Shown: one piece after another, positions 36,047 through 45,107 of the stretch
How positions within the stretch are numbered: position 1 is the first letter of the stretch
Layout of the letters: every line of letters begins with the position of its first letter
Assembly (NCBI RefSeq): GCF_001413955.1
Contig: NZ_LCTZ01000002.1
Span: 2,032,501-2,096,500, forward strand
Length of the DNA stretch: 64,000 bases
Direction of reading: 5' to 3'
Origin: Flagellimonas eckloniae
GTDB taxonomy: Bacteria > Bacteroidota > Bacteroidia > Flavobacteriales > Flavobacteriaceae
Program-made: the position numbers and the translations under genes
Notes under the pieces: model-generated
Told to the model about the DNA's origin: nothing
Database searches by the model: none
Seen by the model: the letters and a program-made list of their open reading frames with translations, nothing else

Positions 36047-38425
36047 TTATTTGTCCAATTGTACCTGAGCTTTGGATATTTTCACAGCCTTCTCTTTTTC
36101 TTTGCTGACCAAAATCAATAATGAAGGCAAGAGGATAAAATCAATAATTAATGCAGCTATAATAATGATTACAGTTATTCGTGCCATATAGCTATTTAGG
36201 GCAAAAGAGGAAGTGGACAATACGGTAAAACCTGCCAATAGCACTACCGTTGTTGTTACTAAGGCTTTGCCCACAGTTTCAAAGGCATAAATGATTGCTG
36301 CCTTCGCATCGTATCCCATCTCTCTTCGTGCTCTTAAAAATTTGCTCATAAAGTGAACGGTGTCGTCCACAATAATTCCCAAAGTCATTCCAAAAACAAT
36401 TACCATCCCAGTATTGATGGTTCCCTTAAGCAGGTACCAAAGACCAAATCCAACTAGGACAGGGGTAACATTTGGAATAATACTCAATAATCCCAACTTC
36501 AAATTCTTTAAGGCTATCATCAGTACTAGTGAAATAAGGATAAGTGCAATAATATTTCCCTTTACCATGCTATCAGCCTGTCTAAAACCCAGTTTGGAAA
36601 ACATTAGGGTAGGGCTTACCGCAAGGGCATGCATGGATTCTGGCGCATTGTCTTTCAACCATTTTTCCGATCTTTCGGCAAATGCTATCATTTCCGCACT
36701 AGAATTGTTTTCAAGGGTTACGGTAACTCTGGATTCTGATTTGTCCACATTTATCTGGTTGTTCAAATCCAAACCAAAGGGAAGCGAAAGTTCATACAAT
36801 AAAAGATATTGCGCAGCCTCTTCCCTATTCTTAGGAACCCTGTAAAAAGTTTCATCATCTCCATGCATAGATCGATTTACCCTCCGAGCAACTTCACTAA
36901 ATGCATTGACATGCACTACTTCTGGTTGATCTTCCAGCCAATCTTCAAATTCGGTAAGTTTTTGTAGGTATTCGGGATTATTGATTCCTCCACTTTCTCC
37001 ACTTCCAACTGATAATTCAACATTGTAAAACCCGGTTAGGTTTTCGTTTATAAAATCACTGTCTTGTCTAAATTGAACCGTCGTATCAAAATATTCAACA
37101 AATTCATCGTTAAACACATTTTTCCCTGCCAAAAAGGTCAATACAGCAATAACTACAATTGAAATTATAGTAAGCCTAACCGGTTGTTTTACAACGTACA
37201 TTCCCAACTTGGTATACCACCCCATCTTTTCTTCTCTTTGTTCACGCACTTTTTTGGATTTCCAAATTGGAAAAATGGCCATCAAGGCTGGTAAGGTGGT
37301 AGTAGAAAATAAAAAAGCCATGCACATACCAAAGGCAACGATATTTCCTAAATCCCAAAACGGTGGTACATCCCCATAATTCAGGGTCAAAAATCCAATT
37401 ACGGTTGTTAAGCTGGTAATGAATACGGGCATAAAGTTCAATCGCATGGATTCAACCAACGCCTCCTTTTTTTCCAATCCATCCTTACGAACCTTTTGAA
37501 GATAGGTGATAAGTATATGGATACTGTCCGCTACCGCCAACGTTAATATCATTGTTGGAAAAACGGCTGAAGGTGGTGTTAATTTGATTCCATTCAAGCC
37601 AATAAATCCTACCGCACTCATAATCGAGAATAGTACCACAATCAAGGTTGCAATGGTGGCAAAAATATTTCGGGTCAATACAAATGTTACGACCACAACG
37701 ATTAACAGCATCAATAGCGTAAGCATTAAATCTCGCTGTGATGCTTCAAAAAATGCAGTGTTTAATGGAACCAATCCTGTTGTATAGACATCAAATTGAG
37801 GGTGGCTTTCCTTAAATTTGGATATCATTTCTCGGGTAGCTATCGTTACCTCAGGAATTTCTGCAGCACTATTTTCACCAGGTAAACGTACCGTAACATT
37901 TATGGCGGTTACACTTCCTTCCTCATTTATAATCCTATGAACCAAGAGCGGTTCCTTAAGTGCTTTTTCACGGATTTCCAGAATTTCTGCATCTGTTTTA
38001 CTTGCTGAATCATAGGAAAGGTCGTCAACGTAAAGATCATCCGCATTTGCGCTTGTGTGCTGAAAATTGGTTACGGCATCTACTCGAGACGAATAAGGGG
38101 TATTCCATGCATCTGCTGTCAATTCTTCTATGGCAATGAGGTTTTCCCTAGTAAAAACATTGCCGTTTTTAGGAGCTAGGACTAAAATGATATTATCATC
38201 CTTGGTATATTTTTCCTGTAGTGCATCAAATGCCTCAAGTTCTGGATTGGATTCACTAAAAAAAACATGATAATCTCCATCAAATTCCATTTTCCCTTGG
38301 GAGCCAAGTCCCACGGCCAATAAAATGGTCAATAATAGAACAGGCCATTTATATTTAATTACAAAATTGGCCCAGTTTCTGGCAAATGCATTTGTTGCAT
38401 TCTTTGTCTTTTGGATTGCGTTCAT
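36047..38425 (-). CDS. RND superfamily exporter (HAE3/MMPL type)
   Basis: 792 residues. One N-terminal transmembrane helix (~25-43), a large periplasmic domain, five helices around 230-390, a second periplasmic domain and a C-terminal helix bundle containing FGMTLGIIVDDTVHFMSKFLRARREMG, the diagnostic RND segment with Asp pair in TM4-like position. The single-chain two-repeat layout of ~800 residues fits HAE3/MMPL-like transporters (hopanoid or lipid export) and not the ~1050-residue drug efflux class. Its expression is probably repressed by the upstream TetR protein through the operators at 38,510 and 38,571. Confidence 0.9.
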   Translation of the reverse strand: MNAIQKTKNATNAFARNWANFVIKYKWPVLLLTILLAVGLGSQGKMEFDGDYHVFFSESNPELEAFDALQEKYTKDDNIILVLAPKNGNVFTRENLIAIEELTADAWNTPYSSRVDAVTNFQHTSANADDLYVDDLSYDSASKTDAEILEIREKALKEPLLVHRIINEEGSVTAINVTVRLPGENSAAEIPEVTIATREMISKFKESHPQFDVYTTGLVPLNTAFFEASQRDLMLTLLMLLIVVVVTFVLTRNIFATIATLIVVLFSIMSAVGFIGLNGIKLTPPSAVFPTMILTLAVADSIHILITYLQKVRKDGLEKKEALVESMRLNFMPVFITSLTTVIGFLTLNYGDVPPFWDLGNIVAFGMCMAFLFSTTTLPALMAIFPIWKSKKVREQREEKMGWYTKLGMYVVKQPVRLTIISIVVIAVLTFLAGKNVFNDEFVEYFDTTVQFRQDSDFINENLTGFYNVELSVGSGESGGINNPEYLQKLTEFEDWLEDQPEVVHVNAFSEVARRVNRSMHGDDETFYRVPKNREEAAQYLLLYELSLPFGLDLNNQINVDKSESRVTVTLENNSSAEMIAFAERSEKWLKDNAPESMHALAVSPTLMFSKLGFRQADSMVKGNIIALILISLVLMIALKNLKLGLLSIIPNVTPVLVGFGLWYLLKGTINTGMVIVFGMTLGIIVDDTVHFMSKFLRARREMGYDAKAAIIYAFETVGKALVTTTVVLLAGFTVLSTSSFALNSYMARITVIIIIAALIIDFILLPSLLILVSKEKEKAVKISKAQVQLDK

Positions 38426-38509
38426 TTATTTAAGGTTTATTAATAGGTTTCTTTTTTGAGACGATTTGGATTGTTTTAATTGGACAAGGTTTTAATTATT
38501 ATTTTTTAC

Positions 38510-38527
38510 TAGTTGTCTGGTCAACTA
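38510..38527. promoter_or_regulatory. Probable TetR operator, copy 1
   Basis: TAGTTGTCTGGTCAACTA: an imperfect palindrome sharing the CTGGTCA core and outer TAG/CTA with the 38,577 site. It lies about 85 bases upstream of the RND start codon, in the gap between tetR and the pump gene. Confidence 0.65.
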
Positions 38528-38570
38528 TTGTTTTTACAGTAAATATTATTATATATTCAAAATATTGGCT

Positions 38571-38600
38571 ATTTAATAGATGACTGGTCATCTATTAAAT
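38571..38600. promoter_or_regulatory. Probable TetR operator, copy 2 (14-bp perfect arms)
   Basis: Perfect 14-bp inverted repeat (38,571-38,584 and 38,587-38,600) around a central TG; inner part TAGATGACTGGTCATCTA. It lies just downstream of the tetR stop and upstream of the pump. It is the best candidate for the main repressor site, since related sequences recur at 38,510 and 39,225. Confidence 0.75.
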
Positions 38601-38613
38601 TCATTAAAAAAAA

Positions 38614-39213
38614 TTATTTCACAATAAGCCTTCGTATCATGGCTGTAAAATTATCAACCGGGTAAGAACTATTTTGTTCCTTCATTGATACCATAGCACC
38701 CCTACCTGCATCTTCAATAAACGCAGCCAAATCAATTGCATTAATCTTGTCATCAATTTCACCAGCTTCCTGTGCTTCTCGAATTACCGAAGCAATATGC
38801 TCATTCAATGCTTCAGTCTTCTTTTGGATCGCCTTCCTAATTTCTTCATTATGCTCGGCCATTTCATTTGACAGGTTGGATGCCAAACATCCCATTTTAC
38901 AGTTAAAATGTTCCTTTACAACTTTAGTTCGGTACTCATAAAAATTCAAGATTCGTTGTTTGGGAGAAACCGATTTGTCATCAAGAATTTCCAAAGCTGG
39001 CGGACACATGATTTCAAAATACTTGCCGATAGCTTTTACCACAAAATCTTCTTTACTCTTAAAGTAGAAATAAAACGAACCCTTTGGGACACCCGCTGCC
39101 TGTACTATATCATTAACACTGGTAGCATTATACCCTTTAGACCAAAGAATTTGCATTCCTTTTTCCAAAAGAGTGTCACATTTTAATTCACCTTTAATAG
39201 TTTTAACCTCCAT
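38614..39213 (-). CDS. TetR/AcrR-family transcriptional regulator
   Basis: 199 residues. N-terminal helix-turn-helix with GYNATSVNDIVQAAGVPKGSFYFYFKSKEDFVVKAIG (residues ~29-64), nearly the family consensus; the C-terminal part is the ligand and dimer domain, containing Cys residues (CPPA, CKMGC) that might sense oxidants or thiols. It is encoded upstream of, and in the same direction as, the RND export genes; three related palindromes in the region indicate auto- and operon repression. The ligand is unknown. Confidence 0.92.
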   Translation of the reverse strand: MEVKTIKGELKCDTLLEKGMQILWSKGYNATSVNDIVQAAGVPKGSFYFYFKSKEDFVVKAIGKYFEIMCPPALEILDDKSVSPKQRILNFYEYRTKVVKEHFNCKMGCLASNLSNEMAEHNEEIRKAIQKKTEALNEHIASVIREAQEAGEIDDKINAIDLAAFIEDAGRGAMVSMKEQNSSYPVDNFTAMIRRLIVK

Positions 39214-39224
39214 CTGCCGTCAAA

Positions 39225-39242
39225 GATATGACCAGTCGTCTA
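39225..39242. promoter_or_regulatory. Probable TetR operator, copy 3 (autoregulation)
   Basis: GATATGACCAGTCGTCTA is the reverse-complement form of the TAGATGACTGGTCATCTA site, matching best in ATGACCAGTC and TCTA. It begins 12 bases upstream of the tetR start codon on the minus strand, where a repressor would block its own promoter. Confidence 0.65.
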
Positions 39243-39381
39243 GTAAAACAAAAGCCTATCGTTGTTTTTCATCAAAATTAACATTTTAAAGTAATAGTAT
39301 TAATTAAACTATTGTTTTTCAGAAATTTACATTTCCTTGTTTTTTTTATTCTCTTTTTACATTCCTCGAAATTCGATAAAA

Positions 39382-39399
39382 AAATTGGTTAACCAATTT
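39382..39399. promoter_or_regulatory. 18-bp perfect palindrome, UxuR/ExuR-like box, copy 1
   Basis: AAATTGGTTAACCAATTT, identical to the copy at 39,437 and 55 bp from it. The TTGGTnnACCAA core matches known sites of FadR-type GntR regulators that respond to hexuronates (UxuR/ExuR). The regulator is not encoded in the window. Confidence 0.7.
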
Positions 39400-39436
39400 C
39401 AGTGTTGTCACATTTATTCCCTATATTCGTTATCCA

Positions 39437-39454
39437 AAATTGGTTAACCAATTT
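39437..39454. promoter_or_regulatory. 18-bp perfect palindrome, UxuR/ExuR-like box, copy 2
   Basis: AAATTGGTTAACCAATTT, ending 15 bases before the start codon of the TIM-barrel gene. A possible Bacteroidota -7 element (TATATTCG, 39,422-39,429) lies between the two copies, so bound repressor, possibly looped, would cover the promoter of the PL6 cluster. Confidence 0.7.
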
Positions 39455-39469
39455 TTTAAACCTTTCCTT

Positions 39470-40420
39470 ATGGACTCTACCCGTAGAGATTTTGTCAAAA
39501 AAATTACTGCCTCAGCAAGCGCTGCCCCTTTCTTTACTTTCCCCTTTAATTCATGGTTACAAAGTGAAGACAGTAACAACAAACTAAACATTAGTATTTT
39601 TTCCAAACACCTTCAATTTTTGGACTATAAAACTACTGGAGAGATGGCTTCTGAAATGGGGTTTTCTGGAGTTGATTTAACCGTACGTCCTAAAGGACAC
39701 GTGCTTCCGGAATTGGTAAAAACCGACCTGCCAAAAGCCATAAATAATATAAAAACTGGTGGTTCTTCCTGTAAAATGATTACCACCAGTATTGAAAGTG
39801 TGGACAATCCTTTGGATGTGGATATCATTGAAACGGCTGCTAAATCAGGAGTTGAATTTTACCGATCACATTGGTTCAAATATCAAGAAGGCAAAACCAT
39901 GGATGCCTCTTTAGAGTTTTATCAAGAGGAAATAAAAAAACTTGGCGAACTCAATAAGCAAAACAATATTATTGGTTGTTATCAGAACCATGCTGGTACA
40001 GATGTTGGATCTGCTTTTTGGGAGATAAAAAAAATATTGGAAACAGCAGATTCCAACCATTTTGGGACTCAATATGATATTAGACATGCAATCGCCGAAG
40101 GTGGTTATTCATGGCAAAACGGTTTAAAACTTTTGCAGCCTCATATTAAAGTGATTGTTCTAAAGGATTTTAAATGGGGGAAGGTCAATGGAAAATTGAA
40201 AGCCTTAAACACCCCTATTGGAGAGGGTATGGTAGATTTTATAACCTATTTTAGGTTACTGAAAAAATATGGTCTACAACCACCCGTTTCCCTACACCTT
40301 GAATATCCGTTAGGTGGTGCCGAAAAAGGATTGTCAAAAATTACTGTAGATAAAAAAGTGGTATTTGATGCCATGAAGAAAGACCTTAACGCCGTTCAAA
40401 CTTTGTGGGAACAGGCCTAA
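39470..40420 (+). CDS. Tat-exported sugar phosphate isomerase/epimerase-like TIM barrel
   Basis: About 316 residues from ATG 39,470, chosen because it starts a twin-arginine signal (STRRDFVKK) and lies just beyond the palindrome; the in-frame start at 39,440 would sit inside the palindrome. The remainder is an AP-endonuclease-2-type TIM barrel: GFSGVDLTVRPKGHV, NNIIGCYQNHAGTDVG, HFGTQYDIRHA and PVSLHLEYPLGG, with Glu/Asp/His positions fitting a divalent metal site. Such periplasmic proteins are frequent in Bacteroidota sugar loci, with unproven activity. It is first in the cluster with PL6 and a second lyase, so conversion of a uronate or its lyase product is plausible. Confidence 0.78.
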   Translation: MDSTRRDFVKKITASASAAPFFTFPFNSWLQSEDSNNKLNISIFSKHLQFLDYKTTGEMASEMGFSGVDLTVRPKGHVLPELVKTDLPKAINNIKTGGSSCKMITTSIESVDNPLDVDIIETAAKSGVEFYRSHWFKYQEGKTMDASLEFYQEEIKKLGELNKQNNIIGCYQNHAGTDVGSAFWEIKKILETADSNHFGTQYDIRHAIAEGGYSWQNGLKLLQPHIKVIVLKDFKWGKVNGKLKALNTPIGEGMVDFITYFRLLKKYGLQPPVSLHLEYPLGGAEKGLSKITVDKKVVFDAMKKDLNAVQTLWEQA

Positions 40421-40469
40421 CTGTCTTGATAACTAATATTAACTCAATCAAAAAACACTATACCGCTTT

Positions 40470-42779
40470 ATGAAAAAACATTTAATTTTTGCACTACTCG
40501 CTTATTTGTTTATTGCCTGTAAAGAGCCTATTAACAATAGCTCAGTAAAGGTCAGCACTCCTGCAGAATTGGAAGAAGCAATTGCAAATGCCAGTCCTGG
40601 CAGTAAAATTGTTATGGCAAATGGTGTATGGAATGATTTGCAAATCCGATTTGTTGGAAAAGGAACTTCCAATAATCCAATAACTTTAAAGGCAGAAACT
40701 CCCGGTGAAGTAATTATTCAAGGAAAATCAGACTTAAAGTTTGGTGGTGAACATCTGATTGTAGACGGTCTATATTTCAAAAATGGTTATTCTCCTTCCT
40801 TCTCGGTAATTGAGTTCAAAATTGATGAAAACAAAGCCAATAATTGCCAAGTTACAAACTGCGTTATTGAGGGTTTTAATAAATTACAACGAAACCAAAC
40901 CGATTTATGGGTTCTATTTCATGGAAGGAACAATACACTAGATCATTGCTATATTGCCGGAAAATCCAATCGTGGGCCGACTGTTAGAGTGGATCTTGAC
41001 GGAAATGAAAGCATCAAAAATTATCATCAAATAGTTAATAACCATTTTGGTCCAAGACCTCCAAAAGGTGGAGCGAGCGCAGAGACCATACAAATTGGTA
41101 CAAGTTCCACTTCAATGACTCCAAGCCACACTTTGGTGGCCAACAATCTTTTTGAGCACTGTAACGGAGAGGTTGAAATCATCTCTAGCAAGGCCAATTA
41201 CAATGAATTCAGAGGCAATGTTTTTTACAAATCTGAAGGCTCTTTAGTGACAAGACATGGTAACTATTGCACTATCGATGGCAACTATTTTATAGGCGAT
41301 GAAGACAATGAGAACATAGGCGGTATTAGAATTATTGGTACGGGGCATTGGATTACAAATAACTATCTGCTAAATCTAAAAGGACAAAATTTCAGAAGTC
41401 CGCTGGCCGTAATGAACGGCATACCAAAATCTTCGTTAAATAGATACAAACAGGTAACAGATGTTGTTGTAGCCCATAATTCATGGATTAACTGCAAATC
41501 TCCATTGCAGTTTGGAGTAGGATCTAATCTTAGTCAAAAAGATGTGCTTCCCGCTTCTGAAATTCGTTCTGCGGTACCCATACGAAGTACTGTAGCCAAC
41601 AACCTTATCTATAATACAATTGGCGATGAAAGCCCCGTGGTTGCACATGATAAGATTGAGGGAATCAACTTTAAAAACAATATTATAAATAACCAAGGAA
41701 CAACATTTAATACATTGGATGGGCTAAAACCCATTTCTTTTGAAATGAACTCCTTAACCGAAAATATCATGGTTCCATCGAATGATATTCAGGAAGATGT
41801 ATTTGTTGGTTTTGAATTTGAGACTATTGATAAAGATCTATTTGGAAATTCAAGAGCGGACAAAAATGCTGTTGGAGCAGTTGTAAATAAAGATGTGGTC
41901 GATTCTAAAATTCTAGACAAATCAAAATATGGAACTGATTGGTATTCTATTAACAATACAACTGATACAAAGACCTTATCCATGGTATCACAAAATGATG
42001 ATTTAGCTTCCAAAATAGCTGAGGCTGATGAAGGAAGTATCATATCCTTGGAAGCAGGAACATATCAGATTGAAAAATCCATTCCAATTGATAAAAAGAT
42101 AACGATTCAATCCAAAGATGAAAACAACAAGGCAACCATCATTTATTCTGGTGGAGCGGAAACCCCCGCCTTTGAAATGAATCCGAAAGGAGAACTGACT
42201 CTGAGCAATCTTGCATTGAAAGGGGAAGACACCCAATATGCCTTTGCAAGCCTCAAGAAAAATATGTCGAGCCTATACAATCTTAAGGTATCAAATTGTG
42301 AAATAAGTAATTTTGATTATGTCCTGAAAGGCTATAAATTATCATTTTCAGAATATATTTCATTTGTTGGTTCTACATTGAAAAACTGTGAAAATGGAAT
42401 AGAACTATCTGCCGAAACCGATGATAAAGGTGATTATAATGCAGAAAATGTGACCATTGAGAATTGCCAATTTGATAACATACGCAAAAATGTTATAGAC
42501 TATTACCGAGGCGGGTATGACGAGTCAACGGTTGGTGGAACATTAATGGTAAGTAATAGTACTTTCTCAAATTGTGGTGCCAAGGAAGACAACGGCATTT
42601 TATTGAACACTTATGGAATAATCAATGTTGATATTTCAAAAAACACCTTTACCAATAATCCTGTTAAACTGGTTGCACTTTTATGGGGCGCCAAAAACAA
42701 TACACATTCGGATAATGAAATCCGTAATTCAGGAAAATTGGTTGTTGAGGAAAACTTAAAGTTGAAATTGATGTATTGA
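40470..42779 (+). CDS. PL6 family lyase (alginate lyase / chondroitinase-B type), two beta-helix domains
   Basis: 769 residues, lipoprotein signal (Cys17). The first beta-helix domain carries the PL6 site: NGEVEIISSK with Glu234, Glu236 and Lys241, and SLVTRHGN with Arg262. The spacing Lys-21-Arg and the Glu positions (Lys-7, Lys-5) are the same as Lys250, Arg271, Glu243 and Glu245 of chondroitinase B, i.e. general base, acid and Ca ligands. A second beta-helix (~500-769) with repeats such as NVTIENCQF resembles the two-domain alginate lyases of this family. The most probable substrate is alginate (MG or G blocks); dermatan sulfate is an alternative. Placed behind UxuR-like operators with a TIM-barrel protein and another lyase. 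Confidence 0.88.
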   Translation: MKKHLIFALLAYLFIACKEPINNSSVKVSTPAELEEAIANASPGSKIVMANGVWNDLQIRFVGKGTSNNPITLKAETPGEVIIQGKSDLKFGGEHLIVDGLYFKNGYSPSFSVIEFKIDENKANNCQVTNCVIEGFNKLQRNQTDLWVLFHGRNNTLDHCYIAGKSNRGPTVRVDLDGNESIKNYHQIVNNHFGPRPPKGGASAETIQIGTSSTSMTPSHTLVANNLFEHCNGEVEIISSKANYNEFRGNVFYKSEGSLVTRHGNYCTIDGNYFIGDEDNENIGGIRIIGTGHWITNNYLLNLKGQNFRSPLAVMNGIPKSSLNRYKQVTDVVVAHNSWINCKSPLQFGVGSNLSQKDVLPASEIRSAVPIRSTVANNLIYNTIGDESPVVAHDKIEGINFKNNIINNQGTTFNTLDGLKPISFEMNSLTENIMVPSNDIQEDVFVGFEFETIDKDLFGNSRADKNAVGAVVNKDVVDSKILDKSKYGTDWYSINNTTDTKTLSMVSQNDDLASKIAEADEGSIISLEAGTYQIEKSIPIDKKITIQSKDENNKATIIYSGGAETPAFEMNPKGELTLSNLALKGEDTQYAFASLKKNMSSLYNLKVSNCEISNFDYVLKGYKLSFSEYISFVGSTLKNCENGIELSAETDDKGDYNAENVTIENCQFDNIRKNVIDYYRGGYDESTVGGTLMVSNSTFSNCGAKEDNGILLNTYGIINVDISKNTFTNNPVKLVALLWGAKNNTHSDNEIRNSGKLVVEENLKLKLMY

Positions 42780-42817
42780 TTCAAATTTCAATCAGAAATC
42801 AAAAGTCACATATTCAT

Positions 42818-45100
42818 ATGCTTTCAAAAAATAAGATTAAACGACCTTATTCTTTAAGGTCGATGCTGGTATACTTGCTTCTTGGAGCAATGGCGCAAAC
42901 AAACGTTCTTGCCCAGGACTTTCCCAGTGATAAAGTAGTCTCGATTGAAAAACTATCCCATTATTTAAAGGATGATGTAAAAAGTCAGCTGGTAAAACAA
43001 GGTGAATTCACTACAGAGAAACTAGCGCTATACCTAAGAGCGAAGTTTTCAGAGCGTTTTTTTTATGATTGGCAAACCGTTGATGACCGATTTGTTTTGT
43101 ACAATGGAATCTATAAAAATCAAAATAGCCATAAAAATAGAGCCTTGCATCACATGGGTAAATACCAAGATTCCACACAATGGGCCCTGCCATTTAATTA
43201 TCTAAATGGGGAAGCGGTAAATGCCTATGCTTTACGCCATTTGGCAAGGCAACATAAAATGGTGGATATCGCATTTCTGTATTTTAATGATGGAAAAGAC
43301 CCAAAGTATATTTCATATTTTGAAAAGCAGATGCGCTCCCTGAACCACGCCCTTTCCATTGGTGCTTACGAAAAAATTAAAGATGGAAATGGGGTCTATG
43401 AGGTATTCAGATCTGGATACCGTATTTTAAATTGGCTCCGAATCCATACTATGTTTTTGGGTGAAAAGGAGTATTCATACCAAGATCAGTTATACACCAT
43501 AGCTACTTTGCTACAACACGGGGAACATTTGTACGAGCGCAATGCTAAATTTAATTCCGGAAATCACCAAACAAGAGGCATGTCGGCGCTCGCCATGTTA
43601 TCCATTTTACTTCGTGATTTCAAAGGAACGGACAAATGGTTTGAAAGAGCCATGAAACGGTTGGAGGAGCATCTTTTGAGAGAAATCAATGACGATGGTT
43701 TTCAATTTGAACGCTCTGTGCATTACCATATGAGTGATATCAACAATTATTTTTATGTCTATCAACTAGCTAAAATTAGTGGGATTGAGGTTGGCCTTGT
43801 TTGGGAAGAAAAATTACAATCACTGTTCACCACATTGGCTAAAATTGCATATCCCGATAAAACTGCTCCGGTGCTTCAGGACGATACCGAAATACCATGG
43901 GGAGAAAAGAATGAAATTGCCGGTGTGATGACATTGGGCTACCTGCTCTTTGAAGACCCTGAACTGGGCTACTTTGCAGATAATCATGTAGATGATAGCA
44001 TGTATTGGTTTTTACAAAAAAAGCAATTGGATCTGTTGGAAAATATAGACAAAGAAAAACCGGATTATGGTTCTTTATTATTTCCTGACACCCATTATTA
44101 TATAATGCGGCAAGGGTGGAACAAAAATGATAAGGTCATGACCATAAGCGCAGGACTAGATCCAGATAAACCAGATCATCAACATGGGGATATGTTGGGC
44201 ATACAAGCTATTGCAAATGGACAGGTGATTTTGCCAAATTATCAAGTGCGCTACTCCTTAAAGGATTTTGAACTTTTTAAGAACTCTATGGTCAAAAATG
44301 TGGCCTTAGTGGATAATGAACTCCAAGGAAAACAATGGACCTCCAACAAAGGGGGAAGTGGCTTTGGAAAATTCGCAGAACTACCAAACCCAAAAACAAT
44401 AACCTGGGAAAGCAATACTGATTTTGACCTTTTTGTTGGCAGCCATGACGGATTTGAAAATGTGGGTGTCTCTTACTCTAGGCAAGTGATTTTCGTTAAA
44501 GATGATTTATGGATCATTAAAGATAACTTTGAATCTGACGCATCACATATCTACAAACAAGTATGGCAAGGACATTATACCACAGAACAAGGAGCTAATC
44601 TCATCCGCTCCACTTTTAATGATGCAAGCGGATGTGACATTCTTCAGCTAAACCCAGCGGATAAAGTGGAGAGTTCAGGGGCACGAGGCAAGCAGTGGTC
44701 TGTAGTATCCAAAGAAAATCAGAAAAATTTCAGCTTTGCCACGGTCATTTATCCCTATAAAGGATATAGCAATCGAATAGATGAAACCAATGAAAATTTA
44801 AGCGTCGGTGACTGGAGCATCAATTCCGAAAATTGGGAACTAGAAGGAAAAAATCCAAGCACACTTTCTAAGGCTGACGCCTCATATTGTTTGAATGTTT
44901 CAAAAATTACCAAGGACGAATGGCAGATTGAATTCAATGAAATCGGTGATGTCTACATTAACATCACAAGCAATGGTATGACGATATCCAACATTGGGAA
45001 TAAAGCAATTTCCATTTCATCTGCCAGTTTTGAAATTGAGAAAGAAAAAAGAATCCTTAAACCGGGTGGTCAAGTTGTTATCCAATTTATACGTAACTGA
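42818..45100 (+). CDS. Heparinase II/III-superfamily lyase, probably uronan-specific
   Basis: About 760 residues from ATG 42,818 with a long N-region and signal ending at NVLAQ; ATG 42,863 is another possible start. Toroid part: FNSGNHQTRGMSALAMLSIL (Asn-His pair as in the catalytic centre of this fold), GFQFERSVHYHMSDINNYF. Beta-sandwich: DHQHGDMLGIQA (His454, His456, Asp458) and VLPNYQVRYS. Fold-mates include oligoalginate lyases of PL17 and PL39 and heparinoid lyases. Partnership with PL6 in a short operon makes an exo-type alginate or oligo-uronan lyase the first guess. Family number unassigned. It ends convergently, only 7 bases from the next gene's stop. Confidence 0.75.
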   Translation: MLSKNKIKRPYSLRSMLVYLLLGAMAQTNVLAQDFPSDKVVSIEKLSHYLKDDVKSQLVKQGEFTTEKLALYLRAKFSERFFYDWQTVDDRFVLYNGIYKNQNSHKNRALHHMGKYQDSTQWALPFNYLNGEAVNAYALRHLARQHKMVDIAFLYFNDGKDPKYISYFEKQMRSLNHALSIGAYEKIKDGNGVYEVFRSGYRILNWLRIHTMFLGEKEYSYQDQLYTIATLLQHGEHLYERNAKFNSGNHQTRGMSALAMLSILLRDFKGTDKWFERAMKRLEEHLLREINDDGFQFERSVHYHMSDINNYFYVYQLAKISGIEVGLVWEEKLQSLFTTLAKIAYPDKTAPVLQDDTEIPWGEKNEIAGVMTLGYLLFEDPELGYFADNHVDDSMYWFLQKKQLDLLENIDKEKPDYGSLLFPDTHYYIMRQGWNKNDKVMTISAGLDPDKPDHQHGDMLGIQAIANGQVILPNYQVRYSLKDFELFKNSMVKNVALVDNELQGKQWTSNKGGSGFGKFAELPNPKTITWESNTDFDLFVGSHDGFENVGVSYSRQVIFVKDDLWIIKDNFESDASHIYKQVWQGHYTTEQGANLIRSTFNDASGCDILQLNPADKVESSGARGKQWSVVSKENQKNFSFATVIYPYKGYSNRIDETNENLSVGDWSINSENWELEGKNPSTLSKADASYCLNVSKITKDEWQIEFNEIGDVYINITSNGMTISNIGNKAISISSASFEIEKEKRILKPGGQVVIQFIRN

Positions 45101-45107
45101 TTTTTGG

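Noticed and set aside
39382..39454. Paired palindromes considered as ends of a small mobile element.
   Set aside because: The 37-base interval contains no gene, no target duplication is visible, and the TTGGTnnACCAA core fits an operator.
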